Translations under genes and position numbers: made by a program
In this document: positions 33,686 to 41,892 of the stretch, piece by piece
Numbering within the stretch: the first letter of the stretch is position 1
Layout of the letters: every line of letters begins with the position of its first letter
Assembly (NCBI RefSeq): GCF_031344055.1
Contig: NZ_JADBEN010000001.1
DNA: 64,000 nt
Strand: one strand, 5' to 3'
Origin: Methylobacillus flagellatus_A
GTDB taxonomy: Bacteria > Pseudomonadota > Gammaproteobacteria > Burkholderiales > Methylophilaceae
The notes under the pieces: generated by a model
What the model was told of the DNA's origin: nothing
Database searches by the model: none
Seen by the model: only the letters and a program-made list of their open reading frames with translations

Positions 33686-34420
33686 ATGAAGCATGACAAA
33701 ATTGAGCGCAACCTAGGCATACTGCTGGTGTTCACCATGCTGGCAATCAGTGCCGGCGGCATGGTTGAGATCATTCCGCTGTTTTTCATCAAGGAAACAG
33801 TGGAAAAGGTCGAAGGCGTGCGTCCCTACACACCGCTGGAGCAGCGCGGCCGCGACATTTACACCCGTGAAGGCTGCTATCTCTGCCACTCGCAGATGAT
33901 CCGTCCGTTCCGCGACGAAGCATTGCGCTACGGCCACTATTCCCTGGCTGCCGAGTCCAAGTACGACCATCCGTTCCAGTGGGGCTCAAAGCGTACCGGT
34001 CCTGACTTGGCGCGCGTGGGCGGCAAGTACTCCAACAATTGGCATACCCAGCACTTGATCGCGCCGCGCTCCCTGGTGCCGGAATCCGTGATGCCGAACT
34101 ACCCATGGCTGGCAACCACCGAGCTCAAGTACGACGACATCAAGGACCGCTTGCTGGCCCTGCGCCGCGTCGGGGTGCCGTATTCCAACAGCCAGGCGGA
34201 GTTCGACCGCAATGTGAAGGAGTTCGGCGAGGATATTGCCAAGCAACTGCACATTCCTGATGCGGACAAGAATCTGGCCGCCCAGGCGCAGTCGGGCAAC
34301 TACGATACTGACCCAAGCAATATCACCGAAATGGACGCGCTGGTAGCCTATTTGCAGGTGCTGGGCACCATGGTTGATTTCAAGAAATATGATGACGATT
34401 ATTTCGTCAAATTCCGCTAA
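33686..34420 (+). CDS. ccoO: cbb3-type cytochrome c oxidase subunit II (monoheme c)
   Basis: Membrane-anchored monoheme cytochrome c that passes electrons to CcoN. It is 244 residues with one N-terminal helix (about 8-28), the heme motif CYLCH in DIYTREGCYLCHSQMIRPFRDE, and the distal Met in ESVMPNYPWL. It begins 39 nt after ccoN and ends 12 nt before ccoQ. Confidence 0.98.
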   Translation: MKHDKIERNLGILLVFTMLAISAGGMVEIIPLFFIKETVEKVEGVRPYTPLEQRGRDIYTREGCYLCHSQMIRPFRDEALRYGHYSLAAESKYDHPFQWGSKRTGPDLARVGGKYSNNWHTQHLIAPRSLVPESVMPNYPWLATTELKYDDIKDRLLALRRVGVPYSNSQAEFDRNVKEFGEDIAKQLHIPDADKNLAAQAQSGNYDTDPSNITEMDALVAYLQVLGTMVDFKKYDDDYFVKFR

Positions 34421-34432
34421 GGAGTAAAGACG

Positions 34433-34600
34433 ATGGAATGGCTGCTCTGGTTCACTCGCTTTGAAAATACTAAGCCTTTGTCTTTGTTGATTTTCTTCCT
34501 CGTGTTCTGCGGCATCCTGTTCTATGTCTTCGGAAGCAAAAAGCGCGGCGAAAGGCTGGAAAGCCACAAGAATATTCCGCTGCAAGATGACGAAATCTAG
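34433..34600 (+). CDS. ccoQ: cbb3-type oxidase small subunit CcoQ
   Basis: A 55-residue single-helix protein, MEWLLWFTRFENTKP then a membrane segment and a charged tail KKRGERLESHKNIPL. Length, position between ccoO and ccoP, and the GGAG Shine-Dalgarno 8 nt upstream identify CcoQ, which stabilises the complex. Confidence 0.9.
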   Translation: MEWLLWFTRFENTKPLSLLIFFLVFCGILFYVFGSKKRGERLESHKNIPLQDDEI

Positions 34601-34613
34601 TTAGGAAAGCATT

Positions 34614-35552
34614 ATGAGTCAGGATAAGGCTACGACGACAACACCAAAGACCACGGGCCATAGCTGGGACGGTATCGAGGAATATACCAACCCGTTGCCC
34701 ACCTGGTGGATCTGGGGTTTTTACATCACATTCATCTTCACCGTGGTCTACTGGCTGCTGTATCCGGCTTGGCCGATCGGCGACAAGTTCACCAAGGGCG
34801 TTCCCGGGCTGCATACCATTACCTACACTGCGACGACTGCAGACGGCAAGGAAGTGGAAAAGACCTCCCATTGGAACATGCGTGCCAAGTACATGCGTGA
34901 AATGAACGAGCACCAGGCCGACCAGAAGCAATGGTTCGACAAGGTGGCTGCGATGTCATTCGAGGACGTCTCCAAGGACGCCGAGCTGATGCAGTTCGTG
35001 AACTCCGCAGGCAAGACCCTGTTTTCCGACAACTGCGCGGCTTGCCACCAGGCAGGCGGTCAAGGCAAAATTGGCATGGCTCCTAACCTGACCGATGACC
35101 ATTGGCAGTTCGGCGGTACCTACGAGCAGATCCACGCGACGATCGAAGGCGGCCGCAATGGCGTGATGCCTCCGTTCAAGGACAGCCTGGAAGACGATCA
35201 AATCACCCAGCTTGCACACTATGTATTAAGCTTGTCCGGCGAGCCGCATGATGCCGCCCTGGCTACGCAAGGCAAGACATTGTTCAGCGGCGCCGGGATC
35301 TGCTTTACATGCCATGGCCCGGATGCCAAGGGCAATACGGCAATGGGTTCTGCCGACCTGACCGATAAGATATGGCTTTGGGCGGATGTCGGCGGCAAGA
35401 CTGGGCAGGAAGCCAAGGTTGCCGAAGTGAAGCGTATCATCGCCGGCGGGATGAACAGCGGCGTGATGCCTGCTTGGGAAGAGCGGTTGAAGCCAGAACA
35501 AATCAAGCTCCTGACTGTCTATGTACATGACACACTGGGCGGCGGTCGCTAA
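34614..35552 (+). CDS. ccoP: cbb3-type cytochrome c oxidase subunit III (diheme c)
   Basis: Diheme cytochrome c subunit, 312 residues. It has an N-terminal membrane region (WDGIEEYTNPLPTWWIWGFYITFIFTVVYWLLYP) and two heme motifs, CAACH (in FSDNCAACHQAGGQGK) and CFTCH (in GAGICFTCHGPDAKGN), each with a later Met ligand (GVMPPFKD, GVMPAWEE). It ends the ccoNOQP unit before a strong hairpin. Confidence 0.98.
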   Translation: MSQDKATTTTPKTTGHSWDGIEEYTNPLPTWWIWGFYITFIFTVVYWLLYPAWPIGDKFTKGVPGLHTITYTATTADGKEVEKTSHWNMRAKYMREMNEHQADQKQWFDKVAAMSFEDVSKDAELMQFVNSAGKTLFSDNCAACHQAGGQGKIGMAPNLTDDHWQFGGTYEQIHATIEGGRNGVMPPFKDSLEDDQITQLAHYVLSLSGEPHDAALATQGKTLFSGAGICFTCHGPDAKGNTAMGSADLTDKIWLWADVGGKTGQEAKVAEVKRIIAGGMNSGVMPAWEERLKPEQIKLLTVYVHDTLGGGR

Positions 35553-35567
35553 ACCGCATCGATGTTG

Positions 35568-35599
35568 AATAAAGGCTCACGGTTGCGTGGGCCTTTATT
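35568..35599 (+). terminator. Hairpin terminator after ccoP
   Basis: A 14-bp inverted repeat with one T-G pair (AATAAAGGCTCACG / CGTGGGCCTTTATT, loop GTTG). The terminal T tract is short, so read-through into ccoG is likely. Confidence 0.65.
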
Positions 35600-35644
35600 T
35601 CTAGAGCAGTTGCATTTTTAGAGGGGTGGTGTATCACCAGCGTT

Positions 35645-37081
35645 ATGGAAGCAACCAGTTCGGCCAGCACTACTAAAAAATCCCCGCTTCTAAACCGGCA
35701 AATCCCGATTGTCACGCGTTCGGTAAAAGGCAAGTTCCGCACTTTCAAGACTGCGGTGATGGTGATCGCCTACTCCGTCTATTTCCTGTTGCCGTGGATG
35801 CCATGGGAGCGCAATACCGCTGCGAGCCAGGCTGTATTGTTCGACCTGGAATCGCGCCGCTTCTTCATCTTCAACCTGGTTGTCTACCCCCAGGATATCT
35901 TCTGGCTCGCAATGCTGCTGTTCATCGCAGCCGCGTTGCTGTTCTTTACCACGGGCCTGATCGGCCGTGCATGGTGCGGCTATTTCTGCTTCCAGACCCT
36001 GTGGACCGACCTTTTCATCATGATCGAGCGGATGATCCAGGGGGAGCGGCCCGCACGCCTGAGATTGCTCAAGCAGCCCTGGAACGCCGAAAAGATCATC
36101 AAGATGGGCAGTTCGCATGGCCTGATGGTGCTGGTGTCGTTCTGGACCGGGGTGACGTTTGCCTGCTATTTCGCCTATGCGCCGGATTTCGTGCCGCGGC
36201 TATTCGCCGGCACGGCCGCGGAGGCCGGGTACATCACCGTGGTGGTGCTGACCATCACGACCTATGTCGCAGCCGGCTTGTCGCGCGAGCACATCTGCAC
36301 CCTTGCCTGTCCGTATGCCAGGTTCCAGGGCGTCATGTATGAGCCGGATACCCTGGCTGTCGCCTACGATGTGAAACGCGGGGAAGGCACCGCCGGCCGC
36401 AAGGCGCCGGCCAAGGGACTGCGTACCCGCGAGGAGCGCCAGGCGGCCGGCCACGGCGATTGTATCGATTGCGGCTTCTGCGTCCAAGTCTGCCCGACCG
36501 GGATCGATATCCGCGACGGCTTGCAATACCAGTGTATTTCCTGCGGCCTGTGCATCGACGCATGCAACAACATCATGGACTCCATCGGTTCCCCGCGCGG
36601 CCTGATTCGCTACGACTCCGAGCAGAATATCGCGAGCCCGGCGCCACACAAGCCGCGCCTGGAATGGAAGCGTCCCAAGGTCCTGGGATACGCCTCGGCG
36701 CTGGTGGTGGCGACGATGGTATTGTTCTACAACATCGGCATCCGGAACGATACCGAAGCCAACGTGCAGCAGGTCAGGCAGCCGTTGTTCGTCATGCTGT
36801 CCGACGGCAGCGTGCGCAACCGCTACCAGATCAACATCGCCAATAAGACCGAGCACGAGCAGCGCTACGAGCTGAAAGTACAAGGCATTCCCGCCGGCGC
36901 GCTGGACCTCGGCAACATTCCGGAAATCCGCGTGCGTGCCGGCAAAAGCCTGAGCCTGAATGCCAAGGTTGACCTCGCCAGCGATATCGCGCGTAATACC
37001 AAAGAATTCTCGTTTGTGATCATTCCCACGATCGCAGACGCCGAGCCCGTGGTGGTGAAGACCAATTTCAACAGTCATTGA
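35645..37081 (+). CDS. ccoG: Cytochrome c oxidase accessory protein CcoG (RdxA/FixG)
   Basis: Membrane-bound iron-sulfur protein needed for cbb3 copper handling, proposed to reduce Cu(II). It is 478 residues with about five membrane segments. A polyferredoxin region has DCIDCGFCVQVCPTGIDIRDGLQYQCISCGLCIDACN (two 4Fe-4S clusters) near residues 273-308. The C-terminal Ig-like FixG domain follows (FVMLSDGSVRNRYQINIANKTEHEQRYEL). It starts 92 nt after ccoP. Confidence 0.96.
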   Translation: MEATSSASTTKKSPLLNRQIPIVTRSVKGKFRTFKTAVMVIAYSVYFLLPWMPWERNTAASQAVLFDLESRRFFIFNLVVYPQDIFWLAMLLFIAAALLFFTTGLIGRAWCGYFCFQTLWTDLFIMIERMIQGERPARLRLLKQPWNAEKIIKMGSSHGLMVLVSFWTGVTFACYFAYAPDFVPRLFAGTAAEAGYITVVVLTITTYVAAGLSREHICTLACPYARFQGVMYEPDTLAVAYDVKRGEGTAGRKAPAKGLRTREERQAAGHGDCIDCGFCVQVCPTGIDIRDGLQYQCISCGLCIDACNNIMDSIGSPRGLIRYDSEQNIASPAPHKPRLEWKRPKVLGYASALVVATMVLFYNIGIRNDTEANVQQVRQPLFVMLSDGSVRNRYQINIANKTEHEQRYELKVQGIPAGALDLGNIPEIRVRAGKSLSLNAKVDLASDIARNTKEFSFVIIPTIADAEPVVVKTNFNSH

Positions 37082-37084
37082 TAC

Positions 37085-37882
37085 ATGCTTAAGCTGATTC
37101 CCGTTTTATCCATCGCCGAAACCTTGTTCGGCGGCCTCATCTTCGCCATCGGGCTTTATTTCCTGCTGCGTGCCGCCCGGGTGGCCAACTTCTGGGCAGC
37201 CGTATTGAGCGGCGCCATCCCGTTCCTGCTTTATATCGTTTACAGCACCCAGCATTGGGCGGGCGGCGATGTGCTGGCGATCCACTTCGCGGTGTTCCTC
37301 GCCAATGCGGGCCTGCTCGGCGTGTTTGGCAGCATGAAGCAGAAGCAGCAATCCATGCATTGGGGGCCTAAGATCATCATCGGCTTTTTCATTTTCCTGG
37401 TGATTTCGAATGCGATCCTGCTTTCCATAGCAGGGCGGGGACTGCCGCAGGGCCTGACGTCCTTTTTCCTGCCCAATCCTGACAATCAGCGGGTGCACAC
37501 CGCTTTTCCAGGCGTGATGCCGCATGACCGCAACAAGAGCTATCAGCCGCACCTCGAGCAGCTGCAACAGCAGCAAGCCCTGGGTTGGCAGCTCAAGCTG
37601 CAAGGGGTCGATGATTTGAACCCAGGCACCTCGAAGCGCATTGCGGCGCGTATTCTCGACGAGAACGGCAATGCCGTCACCCAGGCCGAGGTGACGCTCA
37701 ATTTCTGGCGCATGGCGAATAGCCGCGACGACAAGATTTACGCTCTGGAGGAACAGGCCGAAGGGGAATATGGCGCCGATGTCGTCCTGCCCGACTCGGG
37801 ACGGTGGATTGCCGAAGTGTTGGTCAAGCAGGGCGACAAGCGCTACCGCAAGCAGGAGTCGCTGTTCATCGGCGATGAATAG
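37085..37882 (+). CDS. FixH family protein with extra N-terminal membrane domain
   Basis: A 265-residue membrane protein. The C-terminal about 110 residues (KSYQPHLEQLQQQQALGWQL to FIGDE) carry the FixH domain, including NFWRMANSRDD and SGRWIAEVLVKQGDKRYR. The N-terminal about 120 residues contain four hydrophobic segments (FGGLIFAIGLYFLLRAARVANFWAAVLSGAIPFLLYIV, IHFAVFLANAGLLGVFG, IIIGFFIFLVISNAILL). Ordinary FixH proteins have about 150 residues and one helix, so this is an extended form. It lies between ccoG and ccoI, overlapping the latter by 8 nt, as in FixGHI order. Confidence 0.85.
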   Translation: MLKLIPVLSIAETLFGGLIFAIGLYFLLRAARVANFWAAVLSGAIPFLLYIVYSTQHWAGGDVLAIHFAVFLANAGLLGVFGSMKQKQQSMHWGPKIIIGFFIFLVISNAILLSIAGRGLPQGLTSFFLPNPDNQRVHTAFPGVMPHDRNKSYQPHLEQLQQQQALGWQLKLQGVDDLNPGTSKRIAARILDENGNAVTQAEVTLNFWRMANSRDDKIYALEEQAEGEYGADVVLPDSGRWIAEVLVKQGDKRYRKQESLFIGDE

Positions 37883-40295
37883 TCCGCAGGCGCTGGGAGC
37901 GTCTTGCTACCATTGCGGCCTGCCGGTGCCGGCCAGCAGCGAGTTTCACGCGGCCATCCTCGGGCAGCGACGCCGCATGTGCTGCCATGGCTGCCAGGCG
38001 GTGGCCGAGTCGATCGTCGAGAACGGGCTGGAGGATTATTACCGACACCGTACCGAGCTGCCCCAGACAGCCGAGGAGCTGGTCCCGGACGAGCTGCGCC
38101 AACTTGAGCTGTACGACCATCCCGAAGTACAGAAAAGCTTTGTGCACGATGAATCGGGAAACTTGCTGGAAGCCTCGCTGATTCTCGAGGGGATCACGTG
38201 TGCAGCCTGCATCTGGCTCAATGAGCGCCACCTGCAGCAGTTGGACGGCGTCGCGTCCGCCTCGATCAATTATTCCTCCCATCGTGCGCGAGTACGCTGG
38301 GATGACGGCAAAATCCGCTTGAGCCAGATCCTGGCCGAAATCCGCAAGCTGGGCTATCACGCCCATCCCTTCAGCGCGCAACAACAGGAAGCCGTGCGCG
38401 AACAGCAGCGGCGGCAGGATTTCCGGCGGTTGGCGATCGCCGGGCTTTCCGCGGCGCAGGTGATGATGGTGGCCGTGGCATTCTATGCCGGCCCTGAGCA
38501 AGGGCTGGAGCCTGCCACCGAGCAACTGCTGCGCTGGTTCAGCCTGGTGATCACCGTCCCGGCGATGATCTATTCGGCCTGGCCGTTCTACCAAGCCGCC
38601 TGGCGCAGCATCGTCAACCGCAGAGTGGGCATGGACGTGCCTATCAGCCTGGGCCTGATCACCGGCTTCATCGGCAGCGTCTGGGTGACATTCCAGGGGC
38701 AAGGCATCGTGTATTACGACACCCTGACCATGCTGATTTTCTTCCTGCTCGCCACGCGCTACCTGGAGCGCCACGCACGCGAGAAGTCCGTAGAGGCGGC
38801 AGAAAACCTGCACCGGCTGATTCCCCCGATGGCTACCAGGCTGGATGACAACCAGCAGCCGCAGATGGTGCCGCTGCACGAGCTGCAAGTGGGCGATACC
38901 TTGTTGGTGAAACCCGGCGAGGCCATTGCAGGCGACGGCGTCGTGACGGAAGGGGAAAGCCAGGTCGACGAGGCACTGCTCACCGGCGAAAGCCGCCCGG
39001 TAGCCAAGCTGCCTGGGACGTACGTTTATGCCGGCAGCGTCAATTACGAAAGTCCGCTGCAAGTCAGGGTGACCGGCCTTGGCGAGCAGACCGTGATTGC
39101 GGGGATTGCGCGCCTGCTGGACCGCGCCCAGGCGGAGAAGCCGCGCCTGGCGAGGGTGGCCGATCATGTCGCCATGTATTTCACCACTATCCTGCTGGCC
39201 GCCGTGGTGGTGATCGGCCTGGCCTGGTGGTGGATCGCGCCGGAGCGCTGCTTTGAGATCGTGCTCGCGGTGCTGGTGGTGAGCTGCCCGTGCGCATTAT
39301 CGCTGGCAGCGCCAGCGGCATTTGCAGCGGCTGGCTCGCACCTGGTCGGCCGGGGCGTGTTGCTGACGCGCGGCCATGCCTTGGAGTCCCTCGCCAGGGT
39401 CACGCGCGTGGTATTCGACAAGACCGGCACGCTGACCATCGGCCGTCCGCACATTATTGCGACCGTTCCCTATCACGGGTACGAGGCTGAAACGGCGCTG
39501 CGCATTGCCGCAAGCCTGGAGCAGGCCTCGGAACATCCGTTGGCACGCAGCTTCACCGACGTGGTGCCTGCGGGCGAGCGTTCCGGCGTGGTTGGCGTCA
39601 ATAACCAGCCAGGCAAGGGCATCAGCGGCGAAGTGAATGGCGAACGCTACTTTATCGGCAATATGGCGCTCAATCCTCAGGTTGCATACCCTGAATTGTC
39701 CGGTTTGGAGCCAGGAGCCAGCGTCGTATGGCTCAGCAATTCGCGGCAGGTGATGGCGGCATTTGTATTGGCGGATACGATGCGCCCAGAAGTCACGGCG
39801 CTGGTAAGCAATCTCAAGAGGCGCAACATTGCCGTATCGATATTGAGCGGCGATACGGCCTCCAGCGTGCAGCATTTCGCCTCGGTGGCCGGTATCAAAG
39901 ACTGGCGGGCGGGCCTGACCCCGGAGGGCAAGCTTGCCGCCTTGCGCGAGATGCAGCAGCGAGGAGAGGTGGTTGCCATGGTCGGCGACGGCATCAACGA
40001 CGCCCCGGTGCTGGCAGGGGCGCAAGTGTCGTTCGCCATGGGCAATGGCACGCAAATGGCGAGGGCCTCCGGGGATATCGTGCTGCTCGGGGAAAACCTG
40101 CAGGAGATTGACCATGCCATCACCACGGGACGCTTCACCGTCAGCATCGTGCGCCAGAACTTCACCTGGGCCTTGATCTATAACGCCGTGGCATTGCCAT
40201 TTGCCGCCACGGGGCTGATTGCGCCATGGATGGCGGCGATCGGCATGTCCGTGAGCTCCCTCATCGTCATACTCAACGCCTTGCGCCTGCGATAG
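37875..40295 (+). CDS. ccoI: Copper-translocating P-type ATPase CcoI/FixI
   Basis: P1B-type ATPase supplying copper to cbb3 oxidase. The start at 37875 (MNSPQALGASCYHCG) lies inside the fixH end and gives 806 residues. An N-terminal Cys-rich region (CYHCG, MCCHGCQ) precedes an HMA domain with C109/C112 in GITCAACIW. Then come the CPC metal channel motif (471-473), the phosphorylated D515 in DKTGTLT, EHPLARS, and GDGINDAPVLAGAQVSFAMGNGTQMA. No CcoS gene follows. Confidence 0.96.
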   Translation: MNSPQALGASCYHCGLPVPASSEFHAAILGQRRRMCCHGCQAVAESIVENGLEDYYRHRTELPQTAEELVPDELRQLELYDHPEVQKSFVHDESGNLLEASLILEGITCAACIWLNERHLQQLDGVASASINYSSHRARVRWDDGKIRLSQILAEIRKLGYHAHPFSAQQQEAVREQQRRQDFRRLAIAGLSAAQVMMVAVAFYAGPEQGLEPATEQLLRWFSLVITVPAMIYSAWPFYQAAWRSIVNRRVGMDVPISLGLITGFIGSVWVTFQGQGIVYYDTLTMLIFFLLATRYLERHAREKSVEAAENLHRLIPPMATRLDDNQQPQMVPLHELQVGDTLLVKPGEAIAGDGVVTEGESQVDEALLTGESRPVAKLPGTYVYAGSVNYESPLQVRVTGLGEQTVIAGIARLLDRAQAEKPRLARVADHVAMYFTTILLAAVVVIGLAWWWIAPERCFEIVLAVLVVSCPCALSLAAPAAFAAAGSHLVGRGVLLTRGHALESLARVTRVVFDKTGTLTIGRPHIIATVPYHGYEAETALRIAASLEQASEHPLARSFTDVVPAGERSGVVGVNNQPGKGISGEVNGERYFIGNMALNPQVAYPELSGLEPGASVVWLSNSRQVMAAFVLADTMRPEVTALVSNLKRRNIAVSILSGDTASSVQHFASVAGIKDWRAGLTPEGKLAALREMQQRGEVVAMVGDGINDAPVLAGAQVSFAMGNGTQMARASGDIVLLGENLQEIDHAITTGRFTVSIVRQNFTWALIYNAVALPFAATGLIAPWMAAIGMSVSSLIVILNALRLR

Positions 40296-40494
40296 CGCGC
40301 CTGCATTCCAGCTTTCCTTTCGATATCTTCTCGCGAAAGTGACGTGTTCTCGTGTAGTACGAAGAATGATTCTTGTTGGTATTTTTCTTTATAAAATCAT
40401 TAAAAATCAATAATTTACAAAAATATTTTCCTATCCATTTCAGATGATATTGGGTATGATGCGTGCAATTGGACAAATCATCCGTGGAGGCGCT

Positions 40495-40980
40495 ATGAAA
40501 GGCGATAAGAAAATCATCGAAACCCTGAACGAGCTGCTGGCAGGCGAGCTGACAGCTGTTGATCAATACCTGCTCCATGGCGAAATGTATGCCGACTTCG
40601 GCCTGGGGCAACTGGCGCAGAAAACCCTGCACGAGTCCGACCATGAACGCCAGCACGCACGCGCCATCATTCAGCGCATCCTGTTCCTGGAAGGCAAGCC
40701 GGACTTGGAAAAGCGCCATGGGCTGACGACAGGGAAAACCGTGCCCGAGATGCTGAAGTCCGACTTGGCGCTGGAATACAAGGTCGTAGCCGATCTCAAG
40801 GCGGCCATGGCGCAATGCGAAAAGGCCGGCGATTATGTGACGCGCGACATGCTGCTGCTGCAACTCGACGATACCGAAATGGATCATGCCTACTGGATCG
40901 AGCAACAGCTGCGCCTGATCGGCCTGGTCGGCCTGGAAAACTACCTGCAGAGCCAGATGAAGTCTGAGCCTGCGGTTTGA
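40495..40980 (+). CDS. bfr: Bacterioferritin, ferroxidase-competent subunit
   Basis: 24-mer iron storage protein subunit, 161 residues. The start at 40495 has GGAGGCG. The ferroxidase ligands of E. coli Bfr are all present: E in AGELTAVDQY (18), E and H in DHERQHA (51, 54), E in DLALEYK (94), and E/H in TEMDHAYW (127, 130). The heme-ligand Met52 position is Arg. A paired second subunit follows 13 nt later with the opposite pattern, so the two probably co-assemble. Confidence 0.96.
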   Translation: MKGDKKIIETLNELLAGELTAVDQYLLHGEMYADFGLGQLAQKTLHESDHERQHARAIIQRILFLEGKPDLEKRHGLTTGKTVPEMLKSDLALEYKVVADLKAAMAQCEKAGDYVTRDMLLLQLDDTEMDHAYWIEQQLRLIGLVGLENYLQSQMKSEPAV

Positions 40981-40993
40981 TAAGGAGCATATG

Positions 40994-41473
40994 ATGAAGG
41001 GCGACAAAAAGATTATTGATATCCTCAACAAGGTATTGAAGAACGAGCTCACCTCGATCAACCAGTACTTTCTGCATGCCCGCATGTTCCGCAACTGGGG
41101 GCTGGAAAAGCTCAACGACTATCAGTACAAGCAATCCATCCGCGTGATGAAGGAGGCGGATGAGCTGATCGAGCGCATCCTGTTCCTGGACGGCCTGCCC
41201 AACCTGCAGAACCTGGGCAAGTTGCTGATCGGTGAAAATGTGGTGGAATGCCTGCAGGGCGACCTCAAGTACGAAAGGGAAATCCACCGCCCGTTGCTGG
41301 TGGAGGCGATCGCGTTATGCGAGGAGTTGCAGGATTACGTCAGCCGCGACCTGCTGGAAGAACTGCTGGAAAAAAGCGAGGCTGCGATCGATTGGCTGGA
41401 AACCCAGCACAGCCTGATTGCCGATGTGACATTGCCCAACTATCTGCAAGCCCATATGGAAGCCGCAGACTAA
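40994..41473 (+). CDS. bfr: Bacterioferritin, heme-binding subunit
   Basis: Partner Bfr subunit, 159 residues, MKGDKKIIDILNKVLKNELTSINQYFLHARM. Met52 is kept in RVMKEAD, so interface heme can bind. Ferroxidase residues are changed, however: E51 to Val, H54 to Glu, E127 to Ser, H130 to Ala in SEAAIDWLE. This matches the two-subunit Bfr of Neisseria, where one subunit oxidises iron and the other carries heme. ATG 40994 is preferred over 40991 on Shine-Dalgarno spacing. A terminator follows. Confidence 0.95.
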   Translation: MKGDKKIIDILNKVLKNELTSINQYFLHARMFRNWGLEKLNDYQYKQSIRVMKEADELIERILFLDGLPNLQNLGKLLIGENVVECLQGDLKYEREIHRPLLVEAIALCEELQDYVSRDLLEELLEKSEAAIDWLETQHSLIADVTLPNYLQAHMEAAD

Positions 41474-41489
41474 GCTGGCTTTCATCCAG

Positions 41490-41519
41490 AAAAAACCGCA
41501 GCTTCGCCTGCGGTTTTTT
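41490..41519 (+). terminator. Terminator after the bfr pair
   Basis: A 12-bp perfect stem AAAAAACCGCAG / CTGCGGTTTTTT with loop CTTCGC, 17 nt after the second bfr stop. The flanking A- and T-runs make it bidirectional. Confidence 0.92.
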
Positions 41520-41544
41520 ATTGCATGTCGGTCGGGAATTTCTC

Positions 41545-41583
41545 TTGACAAGACAGGGAGTTAAAACGATAATGGTTATCGTT
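41545..41583 (+). promoter_or_regulatory. bfd promoter with overlapping Fur-box-like palindrome
   Basis: A near-perfect sigma-70 promoter: TTGACA (41545-41550), 17 nt, GATAAT (41568-41573). A perfect 8-bp palindrome AACGATAA-TGG-TTATCGTT (41565-41583) covers the -10 and matches the Fur consensus GATAATnATTATC well. Iron-replete repression of bfd is expected. Confidence 0.8.
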
Positions 41584-41628
41584 TGTTAACGCATCTTGAT
41601 TCAGCAAGAGAAAGCCACCGATCGTTCT

Positions 41629-41826
41629 ATGTACGTCTGTGTTTGTCGGGCCATCACTGATCGCCAAATTCTCCAGGCAGCGCGCGCAGGAGCCAGCAGT
41701 CTCAAGGATTTGAGGCGCGATCTGGGCGTGGCCAGCGAGTGCGGCCAATGTGCCAGCTGCGCCAAGCAATGCTTGCGCGAGGCGCATCAGGAAAACGACA
41801 TCGCCATGCCGGTCAGCTTTGCCTGA
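41629..41826 (+). CDS. bfd: Bacterioferritin-associated ferredoxin
   Basis: A 65-residue 2Fe-2S protein that reduces Bfr heme and mobilises stored iron. The family pattern C-x-C...C-x2-C is seen as MYVCVCRAITDRQI and ECGQCASCAKQ. The start at 41629 is preferred over the upstream ATT. Its Fur-type promoter separates its control from the bfr pair, fitting a role in iron release under starvation. Confidence 0.95.
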   Translation: MYVCVCRAITDRQILQAARAGASSLKDLRRDLGVASECGQCASCAKQCLREAHQENDIAMPVSFA

Positions 41827-41892
41827 GTAGACTCCCCATTGCCGGCGAGCATATTGCCCGCCGGTGCCAGAATTTTCCGTTTATTTCTTTGC

